Notes under the pieces: generated by a model
What the model was told of the DNA's origin: nothing
Seen by the model: only the letters and a program-made list of their open reading frames with translations
The model's database searches: none
Program-made: the position numbers and the translations under genes
Shown here: piece after piece, positions 10,566-22,198 of the stretch
Layout of the letters: each line of letters starts with the position of its first letter
Numbering within the stretch: the stretch's first letter is position 1
NCBI GenBank assembly: GCA_002778195.1
Contig: PCDI01000003.1
Location: forward strand, 930,001-994,000
DNA length: 64,000 bases
DNA from: Raffaelea ambrosiae
Taxonomy: Eukaryota; Ascomycota; Sordariomycetes; Ophiostomatales; Ophiostomataceae
Direction of reading: 5' to 3'

Positions 10566-11417
10566 TTACGTTATGTCCATGGCGTCCTCGTCGACATCCA
10601 TACTCGACCACCCGAAAGTACCTGGCGAGCTGTTATTTGATACCATTGCCCTATATGTGTTAGCAAAGTTGCCTGAAGATTCCGAGCTCACACCGAAGCT
10701 GCTCTTCAACGTGTCCTCGATCTGCTTCAGTTTCTTCTCCAGCTCATTGGCTCTCATCTTCTCGTGCATAAATACCCGCAAGAAGCAGACAGGCACATGT
10801 CCGCCACAGTCGCAAAGTATCACATCGTCAGCCATGGCGTGGTTGCTATAGTGCGATTGCACCACACCAGACAGGAAGTGGAAGACCTCTGCCGTGATGT
10901 GTTCAAAGTCGTTGATTTCTAGCAGTTTCTCCAGCAGGTGTGTCCGCGGGACAGGGGCACGCTCGTGGAGGTGGTTCTTGAGGGATTCATTGCGAGCCTG
11001 GTAAAACGCGTCATTCATGACCGCCGAAGTGTACCCGCTGTCGAACTTTGCATGCTTAAAGTCGAAATGCGGAAAGTCTTCGCCGTCCATGAACAGCGAG
11101 CGCTTGCGCTTAACGCCCGGTGGACTCTGTTTCTTGTTGTTGCCCTTCCGATTGGGAAACGCCGTATGGCTGTCATCATCATCGTTGTTGCTGGACCCGA
11201 AGGCACGTCTGTGGATGCCCTTAGCAGGACCACGGCTGCCACGGTTGTTTCCGGTACTTCCCGCGTCACCGGGAACGTCGGCGCCGAACTTTGGCAAACG
11301 GCTTTTGCTGGGAGTGTAGACATTTCTTGAGCCGCGCCTCTGTTGGTTCATATTGTTCTCTGCATCAAAGTGAACCACACGGCGCCTCCGCTGGTTCTTA
11401 TCGAACTTGCGCTTCAT
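10566..11417 (-). CDS. Hypothetical protein with basic N-terminus and conserved-looking C-terminal half
   Basis: Single frame of 283 codons. The first 110 residues are basic and low-complexity (KRKFDKNQRRRR, Asn/Gly/Asp runs) and look like a disordered, possibly nuclear, tail. Residues from about 115 onward look folded. They contain HFDFKHAKF, a region rich in Leu/His/Glu (LLEKLLEINDFEHITAEVFHFLSG), and the short segment DDVILCDCGGHVPVCFLR, followed by a predicted helix (ANELEKKLKQIEDTLK) that may form a coiled coil. The end is acidic (MDVDEDAMDIT). The TAA stop overlaps a perfect GTAAGT, so a 3' intron and further exon cannot be excluded, although none with good coding character is evident downstream. 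No known family recognised. Confidence 0.7.
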   Translation of the reverse strand: MKRKFDKNQRRRRVVHFDAENNMNQQRRGSRNVYTPSKSRLPKFGADVPGDAGSTGNNRGSRGPAKGIHRRAFGSSNNDDDDSHTAFPNRKGNNKKQSPPGVKRKRSLFMDGEDFPHFDFKHAKFDSGYTSAVMNDAFYQARNESLKNHLHERAPVPRTHLLEKLLEINDFEHITAEVFHFLSGVVQSHYSNHAMADDVILCDCGGHVPVCFLRVFMHEKMRANELEKKLKQIEDTLKSSFGVSSESSGNFANTYRAMVSNNSSPGTFGWSSMDVDEDAMDIT

Positions 11418-12412
11418 CCCGACACTTAGTATTCCTGTGCTGCAGCCTGAAAATGAAGTGTTAACAAAACCAGTGGGGATGCCAAGATACTTAGCTGCGT
11501 GGGACTGTCAATATGCAGTTTTCTCCGTGAGTGACGATATAACTAGTGGTTGTTAGATGTTCGGTATCTCTAGTCGCCTGGCGTGCTGTTGGTTTGTTTA
11601 TGGGCAAGCTCGAGAATTCTAATTGAGCAGAGGGCCATCTCTCCTTTTAAGCTCTGCAGCCTCCTTAGGCAGATTCACGATTGGATCCAAAATAGCATGA
11701 CACAAAGCTAACAACTTGATTGTGTTTGTAGGACAATGCTTTTGTCCCCGGACACCAGGTTTCCTTGTGCAAAGAGACTATGTGCAGGCATGTTGTTCAG
11801 ATGCACAAAGACCACAAAGGACGTCGAGCTGAACATGTAATGCCATTGCGCCAGTGACCAGTGAGGCTTTGGCACCGCTGTTTCGGCTCTGTGCTCTATT
11901 CGTTCAGTTTTAGGTCTTGTTTGTTGTCCCGCTCGTCTTTCTTCATTATTTGTTTGCCCTTTTTAACTACTGTTTTGGGGGGCTCCCTGCGACAAGGCAC
12001 CTGAAATGTATGCACAGCCCAGCAACCAACACAATTCCAGACAAAATTTGCTGTAATAAACACTCACATGCCGAAGAGGAACACCCAATGGGCAAGCCAA
12101 AAATGCATTCTTAGCACGGTCGACGGGAGCAACCGCCGCCTACCAGATGTGAGACAAACCACTTACTTTGGCTTCGGAAACGGCAGAAATGGGGTTTTCA
12201 GCTCGGGCCAGCTTGCACCAGCCAACCGGGCGTCTCTGTTGGCAGAGATGCCAGACGGTACCAGAGACAAACAAGAGGTAAACACAAGAGGTAAACACAA
12301 GACTGGTTGATCTCTTGCAAGACCTATTACTGTTTCGCTGCTTCGAGAGCTCCAGACCTGCTCGGATGGCTAAAGAAAGACATCCGGGTCCAATAAAATC
12401 CAGTAATGGGGT

Positions 12413-12472
12413 CCAATCCAATAGCCAATCCAATAGCCAATCCACAGGCCAATCCACAGGCCAATCCAATGG
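12413..12472. repeat. 12-bp minisatellite, 5 copies
   Basis: CCAATCCAATAG twice, CCAATCCACAGG twice, then CCAATCCAATGG: five contiguous 12-mers, each containing CCAAT twice or nearly so. The pairs of identical neighbours suggest a two-step duplication. Confidence 0.92.
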
Positions 12473-13525
12473 GATCCGACATAAAACATCCGCCAAGGGG
12501 CACATTAGCCCACATCTTCCAGGCCTCTGCAAGACGATCTCTATGCTTTGACGCCAACCCCGCACTCAAATCAACCGGGGATCTCGCCGAGTAAATCCAG
12601 TTGTAGTCACGATGCACATGGCCCCAGATGAAGCTGCACTCGCTCAGGCCCTAGGCCGCTGCAGAGTGACGCCACCCGCCAAGTAGTGCGTAAATAGACG
12701 GTTCGTTGCGCCGAGAAGGGCCCTTGAGGCCTGGTTAGTTCTAGGGCAACAGCCAACAAACCCCAACGTTGCTGTTGCGAGCACGGAGTGGTCCCTGGCT
12801 CTAAAATAGACCAGGGGCTTCTTTGGGGCTTGTGTCGTATGGTGTAGTTATCTTGCAATATACGAGCGAAAACGGTTGGGGAACAAGGCGACAAAACACG
12901 GGATATGAAACTGCCTGTACGGTTCTGTGACCTGTGCGATGGTGTTGCCAGCGTGTGATGCCACCAGACAGCATTTGCTCGCGGATGCCGATAGCTCTCG
13001 GCCCAGCAAGAGGGGAAAAAGCAGGATCCAGTGACCGTTGTGGCCGGCCCAAATCTCCGTTGCGCAGTATTTGGGGGTGGCATGTGGCCATGCCGGCCCA
13101 CCGATCGCTCCTTCCCTGTCAGTTGCTCGTCCAATTGCCCAACCACAGCACGCTAGCCGCGCAGGCTGTCCCCCCACAACAGCAAGATTGGCAGGTCGAT
13201 GGGGGGAGGTCATGCAAATGTCTTCAACTTCTCCTCGCCTCGCCCAATTCACGTCCCTCGGCCGCTCCTTCCCTTTCCACGACATTTCTGCTGCTGCTGT
13301 CTCTAGAGAAAAGGACAGGAAAGACGGCGATCTTTCCTCCCGCTGTCATTTTTTGGGAACATTTTTGTCTTCACTTGCTTTTCTTGCTTTTTCTTGCCTT
13401 TCTTGCCGGCAGCCGTCCTTGGACCTCTCGCGCAGCCGCCGCCTACTAAGCCCATAGGCCCATACGAGTACACCAGCGTTCCTCTCCTCCGCCCAGGCTA
13501 GCAAGGATAGCTCTTCCCCCGGTTT

Positions 13526-13987
13526 CCCCTGGTATCCACCCAGCCTCAAAACAGCGCACGGCGCAATTGTTTGTTGTGCTGGTCTCGCCACCGTTTTCTC
13601 ACTTCCAAGCTTGCCCGCCAGTCAGGTGTCTTGCCGCTTCTTTAGCTTCTGGCCGGGTCCTTCTTGTTTCTCAACGTCGTAAGACTACTTAAAGAGAGAG
13701 GTCGCTGCTTTCCAATACAGTCAAGCTTGCGGCAAAAAGAGTGAGACGTCACAGAGGAAGCTTTTTATTTTATTTTCTGTTCTCCTGATCGGTGCCTCAT
13801 ACCACAAATCGCCAGGCCTCGCTCCTCCTCTCCTTAATTGTCACCTGTCGCCTCGTCCTCGCTCCTTTCCGGTCGCTGTCCTTCCTCTCTCTTTCTACTC
13901 TTTCTTTGTTCCTGTGTCTGCAGGCCCCTCTCCTTACCATCTTCGCTCTCATTTTCGCCGTCGTGTTTCCTCCGTTCTCTCGGCACA
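13526..13987 (+). promoter_or_regulatory. Putative promoter/5' leader of glycogen synthase
   Basis: CT-rich stretch directly before the ATG, typical of fungal transcription start regions. CCCCT elements, the core of the fungal stress response element, occur at 13526-13530 and 13925-13929. Fungal glycogen synthase genes are known to respond to stress elements, but five-base matches are weak evidence. Confidence 0.3.
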
Positions 13988-16525
13988 ATGGCAGACGATG
14001 CGCGCGCGTCGAGGGAGGTGAAGAACCACATCTTGTTTGAGATCGCTACGGAGGTCGCTCACCGTGGTAAGTGTGTCCTCGGCAAGCTCACCGCACCCGT
14101 CTGCGAGCTCCCTTCCAGGCCATCTTTCTCCCTATCTTCATGCTGACCACCTGCTGCCTCTAGTGGGAGGTATCTACTCGGTTATCAAGTCAAAGGCACC
14201 GGTAACCACGGCCGAATATGGAGACCGGTACACGCTTATCGGCCCTCTGAATCATGAATCGGTACGTTGCATTGCTGAGACTAAATGTTGCCCAGCAGCT
14301 GCCGAAACAAGGGCCCTGCGACGCGCTTTGGAGGCGCCGTGGTGTCCAAAGCGAAACTGTTGCTAACGATCCTGTGGACAGGCCGCCGTCGAGGTCGAAG
14401 AGCTGCAGCCCACCAACCCAGAGCTTGCCGCGACAATCGAGTCCATGCGGGATCGAGGAATTGGCATACTCTACGGACGGTGGCTCATTGAAGGAGCTCC
14501 GAGGGTCCTTCTGATCGACACCAAGACCGCCTACCACTACCTCGATGAGTGGAAGTCAGATCTGTGGAACGTTGCGTCTATCCCCTCGCCGCCGAGCGAC
14601 GACGAAACGAACGAAGCTATTGTTTTTGGCTATCTCGTTGCTTGGTTCCTGGGAGAGGTATGTCCCCACGCAGAGCCTAGATATCTGATAGCTTGGCTCT
14701 CTTTCTCCTCTTCATCTTCCCTGCTGTCTTGTGTCGCATACTGTATCCCACATATCTGTTGTTTGTGAAATGCTAACATCTGTGTCTTCTCTCTCCCAAA
14801 CAGTTTGTTTGCCATGAGAAGAAAAAGGCAGTCATTGCCCACTTTCACGAATGGCTGTCTGGTGTCGCTCTGCCATTGTGCAAGAAGCGCCGCATCGATG
14901 TCACTACCATCTTTACCACCCACGCCACCCTGCTGGGCCGGTACCTCTGTGCTGGCTCGGTTGACTTCTACAACAACCTTCAGTTCTTCGACGTGGACGC
15001 AGAAGCTGGGAAGCGCGGCATCTACCATCGGTATTGCATAGAACGCGCTGCCGCACACTCATGCGATGTGTTCACCACCGTCTCGCACATCACGGCCTAC
15101 GAGAGCGAGCATCTTCTTAAGCGCAAACCTGACGGAGTCCTTCCCAACGGCTTGAACGTGACCAAGTTCTCCGCTATGCACGAGTTCCAGAACTTGCACC
15201 AACACAGCAAAGAGAAGATCCATGACTTCGTCCGCGGCCACTTTTACGGCCACTACGACATTGAGCCCGAGAATACCCTCTACTTCTTCACGGCCGGACG
15301 CTACGAATTTCGCAACAAGGGCGTGGATATGTTCATCGAGTCGCTTGCTCGTCTAAACCACCGCCTAAAGACGGCTGGCAGCAAGTTGACGGTGGTGGCT
15401 TTCATCATCATGCCCGCACAGACGCACTCCCTCACAGTTGAAGCCCTCAAGGGTCAGGCTGTCGTCAAGTCTTTGCGCGATACTGTCGACGTCATTGAGA
15501 AGAGCATTGGCCGCCGCATTTTCGAACGTTCCCTCAAGTGGCACGAAGGCGACCCGTTGCCTGACGAGAAGGAGCTCATCACCAGCCAGGACCGCGTGTT
15601 GCTGCGGCGCCGTCTGTTCGCCATGAAGCGCCACGGACTGCCGCCCATCGTCACGCACAATATGGTCAATGACCAAGAGGACCCAATCCTCAACCAGATC
15701 CGCCGCGTGCAGCTTTTCAACCACCCCACCGACCGTGTCAAGATTGTCTTCCATCCAGAGTTCCTCAGCTCGGCCAACCCCGTGCTTCCGATGGACTACG
15801 ACGACTTTGTGCGTGGCACGCACTTGGGCGTCTTCTCCTCCTACTATGAGCCTTGGGGCTACACTCCAGCCGAATGCACGGTGATGGGTGTTCCGAGCAT
15901 CACGACCAACCTTTCTGGCTTTGGCTGCTACATGGAGGAGCTGATTGAGAACTCGAGTGACTACGGCATTTACATTGTCGACCGGCGGACCAAAGGTATC
16001 GACGATTCGGTTAACCAGTTAACATCGGTCATGTTCGAGTTCTGCCAGAAGAGCCGACGCCAGCGTATCAACCAGAGGAACCGTACCGAGCGGCTCAGTG
16101 ATCTGCTCGACTGGAAACGGATGGGTTTGGAATACGTCAAGGCGCGCCAACTGGCTCTGCGCCGTGCCTACCCTGCCTCCTTTGCGGGCGAAGATGACGA
16201 CGACTTCATTCCTGGCGTGGACCAGAAGATCTCTCGGCCATTCTCTGTGCCTGGCTCGCCGCGTGATCGCACGGGCATGATGACACCTGGTGACTTTGCG
16301 AGCCTGCAGGAAGGACGGGAGGGTCTGAGCACGGAAGACTATGTGGCATGGAAGCTGCCGTAAGTGATTTATCCCTCTTCGGCAAACATATGAACGCAAC
16401 GAGCTAACAGAATTTGTAATAGTGAGGAAGAAGACCCGGATGACTACCCATTCCCCCTGACTCTGAAGTCCAAGCAGCCAAGCTCGGCCAGCCCGCTAGA
16501 TGGCGTGCAACTGAACGGGAAATAA
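13988..16525 (+). CDS. gsy1: Glycogen synthase (GT3 family)
   Basis: Transfers glucose from UDP-glucose to the non-reducing ends of glycogen; cytosolic. Exons 13988-14066, 14164-14261, 14382-14657, 14804-16359 and 16423-16525, all with GT-AG borders, give 703 residues, the normal length for fungal Gsy. Family landmarks: N-terminal GGIYSVIKSKA, HFHEWLSGVALP, TTHATLLGRYLCAG, the NGLNVTKF segment, and EPWGYTPAE near 15848-15874 with the catalytic acidic residue. The arginine-rich regulatory helix binding glucose-6-phosphate (KSRRQRINQRNRTERLSDLL) lies at about 16050-16109. The C-terminal tail has Ser/Pro sites (SRPFSVPGSPRDR) matching the phosphorylated regulatory tail of fungal enzymes. Nothing appears broken. 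The start is fixed by MADDARASREVKNHILFEIATEVAHRVGG, of which the second half is conserved. Confidence 0.97.
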
Positions 16526-18640
16526 AGCGAGAGATGCGCAGACGGGACGGGTTAAGAAGCGACGGGAAACCAGGTGGGTAGCTTGTCAGTCGGTGGTGTG
16601 ATGGATTTGGATTTGAAAAAAAAAAAATTGCTTTTACGTGTGTGCGTGTGTGTGTCTTCATTTTGGTCCTCTTTCTTGTCGGGGGCAGGGTGCTGCATCA
16701 AGTATGGGCGAGTAATCAGACTAATGTTCAGGAATGGCGAGTGAAAGGGATGGGAGGTTGCTGATTTTCATTGCCGGGCTATAGTATCTGTAAGATTTGT
16801 TCCGAGAGATGAGGTTGGGTCGAAGAAAGCATGGGGCAAGAAGAGGGGTCTGTGGGAAAAAAAATGTTCTGGGGAGACGGAAAAGATTGCCTCAAGAGGG
16901 CCACGTCGAGATGGTCAGAGGTTTGTGAAAGGAGCGGCATGAGCATCATTCTTCTCTTTTTGCCTTGTTTCGTTTCTCTGTTTCCCTGCTACTTTCTCTC
17001 GGTGCGTTTTTTTTTCTGTTGTTTTCGTTCTCTTTTCTGTTCCGCTTTTGTTTCGATTGCTTGCTGCTGCTGCTGCATATGTTTCTTGCTCGCATCTGCA
17101 TGCATCTACTGTATTATTTAGTTATAGCAAAATCTACTCTAGCACATGGCCCTCGCTTGTTGTTGTTATTGCTGTTGTCTGGCCCGATGCCGTCGGTCAA
17201 TTGTGGTGTCTTCCTATGCCATCGTGACATGACATGTACCCGTCCACCTGGGCCTTAGACATGAACGGGAGCGCACCCACCAGACTGGCATGAGGTGCAA
17301 GATAATAGGAGATTTGCAAGAACGGCCGCAACAAGATGTGTCCCTTTGGACGGCGGTGCATGTGTGGAAAGTGTGCTTGTTAATATATTTATGCGCCGGT
17401 AGTTTATTAATAGAGAGCGAGCATTCGTTGGTATGAGACGGTGCCTGGACCGTTGCAGGCGGCAAGAGATATCAGGCCCACGCCCATTTGTCTCCTTGCT
17501 GGGCATGGCGACTCACAGATAGAATATATATAGAATGCTCAAGAACATTTGCAAAGGTTGTCTGTCAGAAAGAAGACCCAAGCGATGGCTGCAAATCCCG
17601 AGCCGCAGGTGTGGTGGAGATATTGCGCCGCCATCTGTTTGGCCATCACTGGATGATTGGACGTTGAGAAAGCACAGGGGGCACTGGAAAGTGGCTTGGT
17701 CGACCGCTGTGTGATTCTACGGGACAGCTCGTGCACCTAGGTATGGTGTGTGCCTGCTGCGTCTTTTAGTAAGCTGTCATGGTGCACTCTAGCAGAGCTT
17801 GTCACACATTGCATGCAGAGATGTTGCCGCTCCCCTCCGTGAACACTCCCAGGGCATGCCAGATCATATATGCAGGTGGACACACAATGCAACCTCCATA
17901 ATACATAGGAAGGGGAAATGCATGCAGCACAAACCATGCATTTTGGCTGGCTTCGTGTGAAGCTCGTACGAGTAAGATACAACAAGGCCTTTGAGACAAG
18001 GATGAGGTACGGCGTAACTAGGTGATCCCAGAAGGGCAAGAACGATTGTTGAAACACGGCAAAATGCCGACGTCGGTCGCAGAGCCCAAGACAAGAAAGC
18101 AACGAGCTCGGGGCATAGAAAGGACGGCTGGATCTTGACAGGCCTGAGGCCAGTCGGACAGTCCCCAAGGAAGGGAGAATAGGCTGACTTGGTTCCTTCC
18201 CTCTTTCGATATCGTCGGAATATAAGTGGATGGCAGGAGCAACAGACGAAGCGGGCTGGCTGTGGCTGCTTGTTCGGGGTATTAACCCCTGTATCTCCGC
18301 AATATAGGTGTAGTTTATTTTCTTTGTCGACGATTCTTGCCAGGAAAGGAAGGCGTGTCGGAAATGGGGAAGAAAGAGAGAACAGGGATCTGCGGAAAGA
18401 GCGAGGGAGACAAACTGCACACAACACATACGAGTAGGAGGGAGCAGACAGAGGGGGGAAGAACGGACGGCAGGCAGAAACAGACAGAAACAGACACAAG
18501 ACAAAAGACACAGAAACACAAACACAAACACAAACACCACGGACCACGGTGACCACTGCAACGGCCCCCCCAGGAAAAGAGGTCTGAGAGCACACACACA
18601 CACGTCGTCAGCATAGCATCACATCGCCGGTCTGGCCACG

Positions 18641-18676
18641 ACAGAAGCGACAGAAGCGACAGAAGCGACAGAAGCA
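18641..18676. repeat. 9-bp tandem repeat ACAGAAGCG, 4 copies
   Basis: Three exact copies and a fourth with one change, in the spacer upstream of the F-box gene. Confidence 0.88.
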
Positions 18677-19015
18677 GAGAACAAAAGAGGAAACAGTCCC
18701 CCACCCCGCAAAAACAGAAACACGGCTTGTATGGTTTCTTCTTTGTCAGTCTTGCTCTACCGGCCCGCAGTTTTTCCTCTTTTGTTGCTGCTCCAGCTTC
18801 TCACGACGCTAAAAAAAGGCCGCCACCAAGAAAAAAAAGGGTCAAACAAGTGATTAAGGGTGAAACAAGCAAAAACGCCAGGAACAGCTAGGAGCACCAG
18901 GAGCACTAGAAACACCAGAACACACACAGGCACACCAACAGGCTCCTGGAGGGTTGGACAAGAGGCAATAAAGGCGCGGGCACAGCCAGCTGCCAGCATC
19001 AACGACGACAGGCAT

Positions 19016-19055
19016 CGAAACAGCGAAACAGCGAAACAGCGAAACAGCGAAACAA
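19016..19055. repeat. 8-bp tandem repeat CGAAACAG, 5 copies
   Basis: Four exact copies and a fifth ending in A instead of G. Confidence 0.9.
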
Positions 19056-19841
19056 CAAAACGGTAGGCTGTCATTCATCCACGCCAGGGACAGAGCGCGT
19101 ATCTTGCATGTGCATCTGTACCATTCTCACCTTGTCATTCTGCCTTCGCCCCTTTCCTGGCTCGGCCTCCGCCTCTTTCGCTCTCCCTTCTGACAGCCCT
19201 GCCATTTGCCTGCCTGTCAGACTTGTCAGAACGGCTGTTCTTCCTGAGCCTGTCGATCTATCTCTCCTGCCCTGGCGCCCCCCCTGTCCCTGTCCCTGGT
19301 TGACGGCGAAAGAGGAAAAAGGAGACAATTCGCGTGTCCTGCTCACTAGACTGCCGGTGCCATACCTTGGGACCAAGCTACTGTCCTCCCCCGTCGCATT
19401 TCTGGGGCTGATCGGCCCTCTCACCCACAGGCCAGCCTCAAAGGCAACGACACGCCTGCAGAGGAGCAGGGTGCCCCTAGCTCAGCGCGGCCTTGCTGGC
19501 CAACCAATTGCACAGGAACGCGCCGTAGGGCGAAAGTTGCAATCCACTTCGTCCCATTGCTGGATCCGGCTTTGTGCCAGCTTTCTGCGCCGCAGGTGTG
19601 TCGGTCTTTACGATCGGCATTGACGACTTGTCTGGTGGGCTTTCCGGTCATTTGGCCTGGCTGTGTGGAGAGTTTGTGCGCCTCTGGCTGGGTGCGCGAG
19701 CGTGTCAGTCGCCCAGCTTGTGCCGCCCAACCAGCTCTCTGCTGCTGGTTCTCCTCTTTTTTTTGCTTCTTCTTTTCCTCTTCCCCCCCTTTCCTCTTTT
19801 CTTCTCTCTTTTCCTTTCTCTTTCCTCCTTCGCTTCCCAGC

Positions 19842-22198
19842 ATGATCCTCTTCTCTCTTCGCAAAATGAAGTTCTTCAAGAAAAAGGACAAGCAAAAGAG
19901 CGGCGGCTACGCCTCCTACAATGCCCCTGACGACGTTGCTGACCAACACTACCTCGCCTACGGCAGCCCCACCGGGCCGAAGTTTGCCTCGCCGTCCGGA
20001 GCGGGCGACGGTTCCGACCAGCTCTGGCCCTCCCCATCCGGCCAACAGACCCTGTCGCCGCCGGCCAATGGCAGCGGCACGCGACGCACCCACCGGGGCC
20101 TGAAGGGCTTTGGCAGCTTTGGCGGCGGACGAGACGAGGAGGGGCCGGGGGTGGGAGGCTTTGCCAAGGGCGGCACGTTTTCCTTGCGGCAGCGGCCGAC
20201 AGCCGCCTCGGCACGCCTGTTGTCTCAGATGCCGGATGCCGTGCTGGCGCGCATCTTCTCCTACGTCTGCCCGCACAGCCAAGACCGCTCCTACGAGAAG
20301 TGCGAGGACTGCAGCTTCGACCACACGTGCATGCTCTGCGACATGCGCGATGTCGCCCACTGCGTGCAGGTGTGTCGACGCTGGAAGCCGGCTGGCGAGC
20401 GTGTTCTGTAAGTGTGGTGTTTCTGTGATTTGTTTGCTCTCCTCTCGTTGAAAATCTATTTGCACGTCTTTCTGAACGTCTTGCCACTCCGCCGTCCAGC
20501 TACACGAGCATCCGCATCGACTCCGTCCACTACTGCGACCGCGAAGCCGTCCTGGCCGAGAAACGAAAGCGCCGATCCTTCTTCGACCGCAATGCCGAGC
20601 CAGAAGATACCGCCGATGCTCGCCTCAAGCTCCTCTGCCGCAGCCTGCGGGACGACCGCACGCGCCGTCTCGGCCCCATGGTGCAATACCTCAAGATTCC
20701 ATACATGCTGCGCGAGTCCCAGCACGCCGACATAGCCCGCACCGTCTCCGTCATGCCCAACCTGCGGTACGTCGACCTGCCCGAGGGCTTGTTCATGGAC
20801 GATCCCGTCTACATGACCCTCAAGCTCGAGATTCAGGCTAAATGCCCTGATCTGCGCAAGATGACGTACATGGGAAGCAGTTCGGAGCGCAGCCTGGAAG
20901 CGCTGGCTGCCGGCAGTCTCTGGCGGAACCTGGAGGTCCTGGAGCTCGTCAAGGTCGGCATGGATCCGGCCATGGTGCGCCATGCACTAGGCGGCCTGAC
21001 CCGTCTGCGAGCCCTCAAGGTCACGGAAGCCGCGGCTGGCCCGCACGCCTTCTCCAACGACGTCCTCGTCTCGGCGTCCAACTTTGCCGACGACGGCGGC
21101 TTCATGCCCGACATCCCGCCCCTGGAAGAGATCGTTTTGACGGGCACGCCCCGCGTCACAGCCGAAGGCCTGCAGGACTATCTGAGCCGCCCCGAGGTGC
21201 GCCAGACGCTCAAGGTGCTCAATCTCAATGGCACGGGCGTGAAGCCCTGGGCGCTGCAGGGCCTCTTGGTGCGCGCCCCTGCCCTGCGCCACCTGACGAT
21301 TGTCGACGACGTCACCGTCTCGCTGCCCATAGCAGCCGGCACCAAGGACATCCAGCCGCTCTTTTCGACGTCTCTGCAGACGCTCAACTATGAGATCAAG
21401 ACTGGCGATGGTGTCAGCCCGTACGCCGGTGTCACGCGTTCGTACTACAACTATCTTTCCGGGTCCATTCTGTCAGGCGGCCTGCCCAATCTGCGCGCCG
21501 TCTATGTCCGGGATGCCCAGTTCCCCGATTCTCTGGTTGGACTCGGCTTGCTGCCTCCATCCATGCCTGGTGCGGGCGGAGGAGGCAACGGGCGTCCGCT
21601 GTCATCGAGCTCCACCTCATCATTCACCTCCCAGGGTTTCCTGAGTCCTCATCAGTCCCCCCCCTCCATGTCGCGACTGTCAAACATGCAGCAGGCACAA
21701 AATCGGCAGTCGCACAATCCTTTTGACAAGGCGTCTTCAACGTCCCCGCCGCGGCAGTCACAGCAGCCACCGGTCAGCCTCAAGCCATGGACGGCCGGTC
21801 ACAACCCACGGTTCAGCAGCAACAATCCGTTCGCCGGCATGATCTCGCCACAGAAGATAGAGACGCTCGAGGTGTTCACCAAGGGTGACGACGACCTCGA
21901 CTGGAGCTCCATCGTGGTCAACAGCGACGCGGACGTGCAGGGCCAGGGCAGCTCCAGCCGGCCAGTTAGCAGCTACGGACTTGGCGGCGACCTGGGATCA
22001 GTGGGAGCACGCAAGAGCGTGCTGATCAACACAGGCGCAGGTGGATTCCTGGCCGTGCCCGACTTTGGTGCGGGAGGAGGAGCCCCAGGCGGTGGCGTCA
22101 GACGTGGCAGCCACGGCCAAGACAACGTCGACGAGTGGCCGCGGCCGAAGAGCAGCGCAGGCGAGAAGAAGAGCGAGAGATTGGACCTATGGCGGTGA
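19842..22198 (+). CDS. F-box domain protein with leucine-rich-repeat-like region
   Basis: Likely substrate adaptor of an SCF ubiquitin ligase. Exons 19842-20407 and 20500-22198 (GTAAGT donor, CCAG acceptor) give 754 residues; a start at 19866 (MKFFKKK) is equally plausible. The F-box-like motif lies at about residues 125-190: LLSQMPDAVLARIFSYVCP, then a cysteine-containing insertion (YEKCEDCSFDHTCMLCDMRD), then VAHCVQVCRRWKPAGERVLYTSI. The insertion with paired cysteines could bind a metal. From about 20680 onward come irregular leucine-rich units (NLRYVDLPEG, NLEVLELVKVGM, LRALKVTEA, LEEIVLTGT, LKVLNLNGTGV, LRHLTIVDDV). The last third is disordered and Ser/Gly/Gln-rich, with an NPF motif (SNNPFAG). 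The target is unknown. Confidence 0.88.

Larger units (their letters stand above)
11418..13987. other. Divergent spacer between the hypothetical gene and glycogen synthase
   Basis: About 2.6 kb between head-to-head genes, so it should carry both promoters. It contains a 12-bp minisatellite (12413-12472) and becomes strongly pyrimidine-rich from about 13780 to the glycogen synthase start. The open frames (for example 12607-13146 on the minus strand and 12934-13449 on the plus strand) are composition-driven and resemble no protein family. Confidence 0.55.
16526..19841. other. Long spacer between glycogen synthase and F-box gene
   Basis: About 3.3 kb. It carries the 3' UTR of glycogen synthase and the promoter of the F-box gene, the latter with a CT-rich run just before its start. 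It also holds simple repeats at 18641-18676 and 19016-19055, a CACAAA run near 18509-18537, and two TACGAGTA octamers (17967 and 18429). The minus-strand frames at 17737-18603 have no protein-like character. Confidence 0.5.

Noticed and set aside
17737..18603. 288-codon minus-strand frame after glycogen synthase
   Set aside because: Val/Cys/Leu runs reflect CA/CAAA simple repeats on the other strand.
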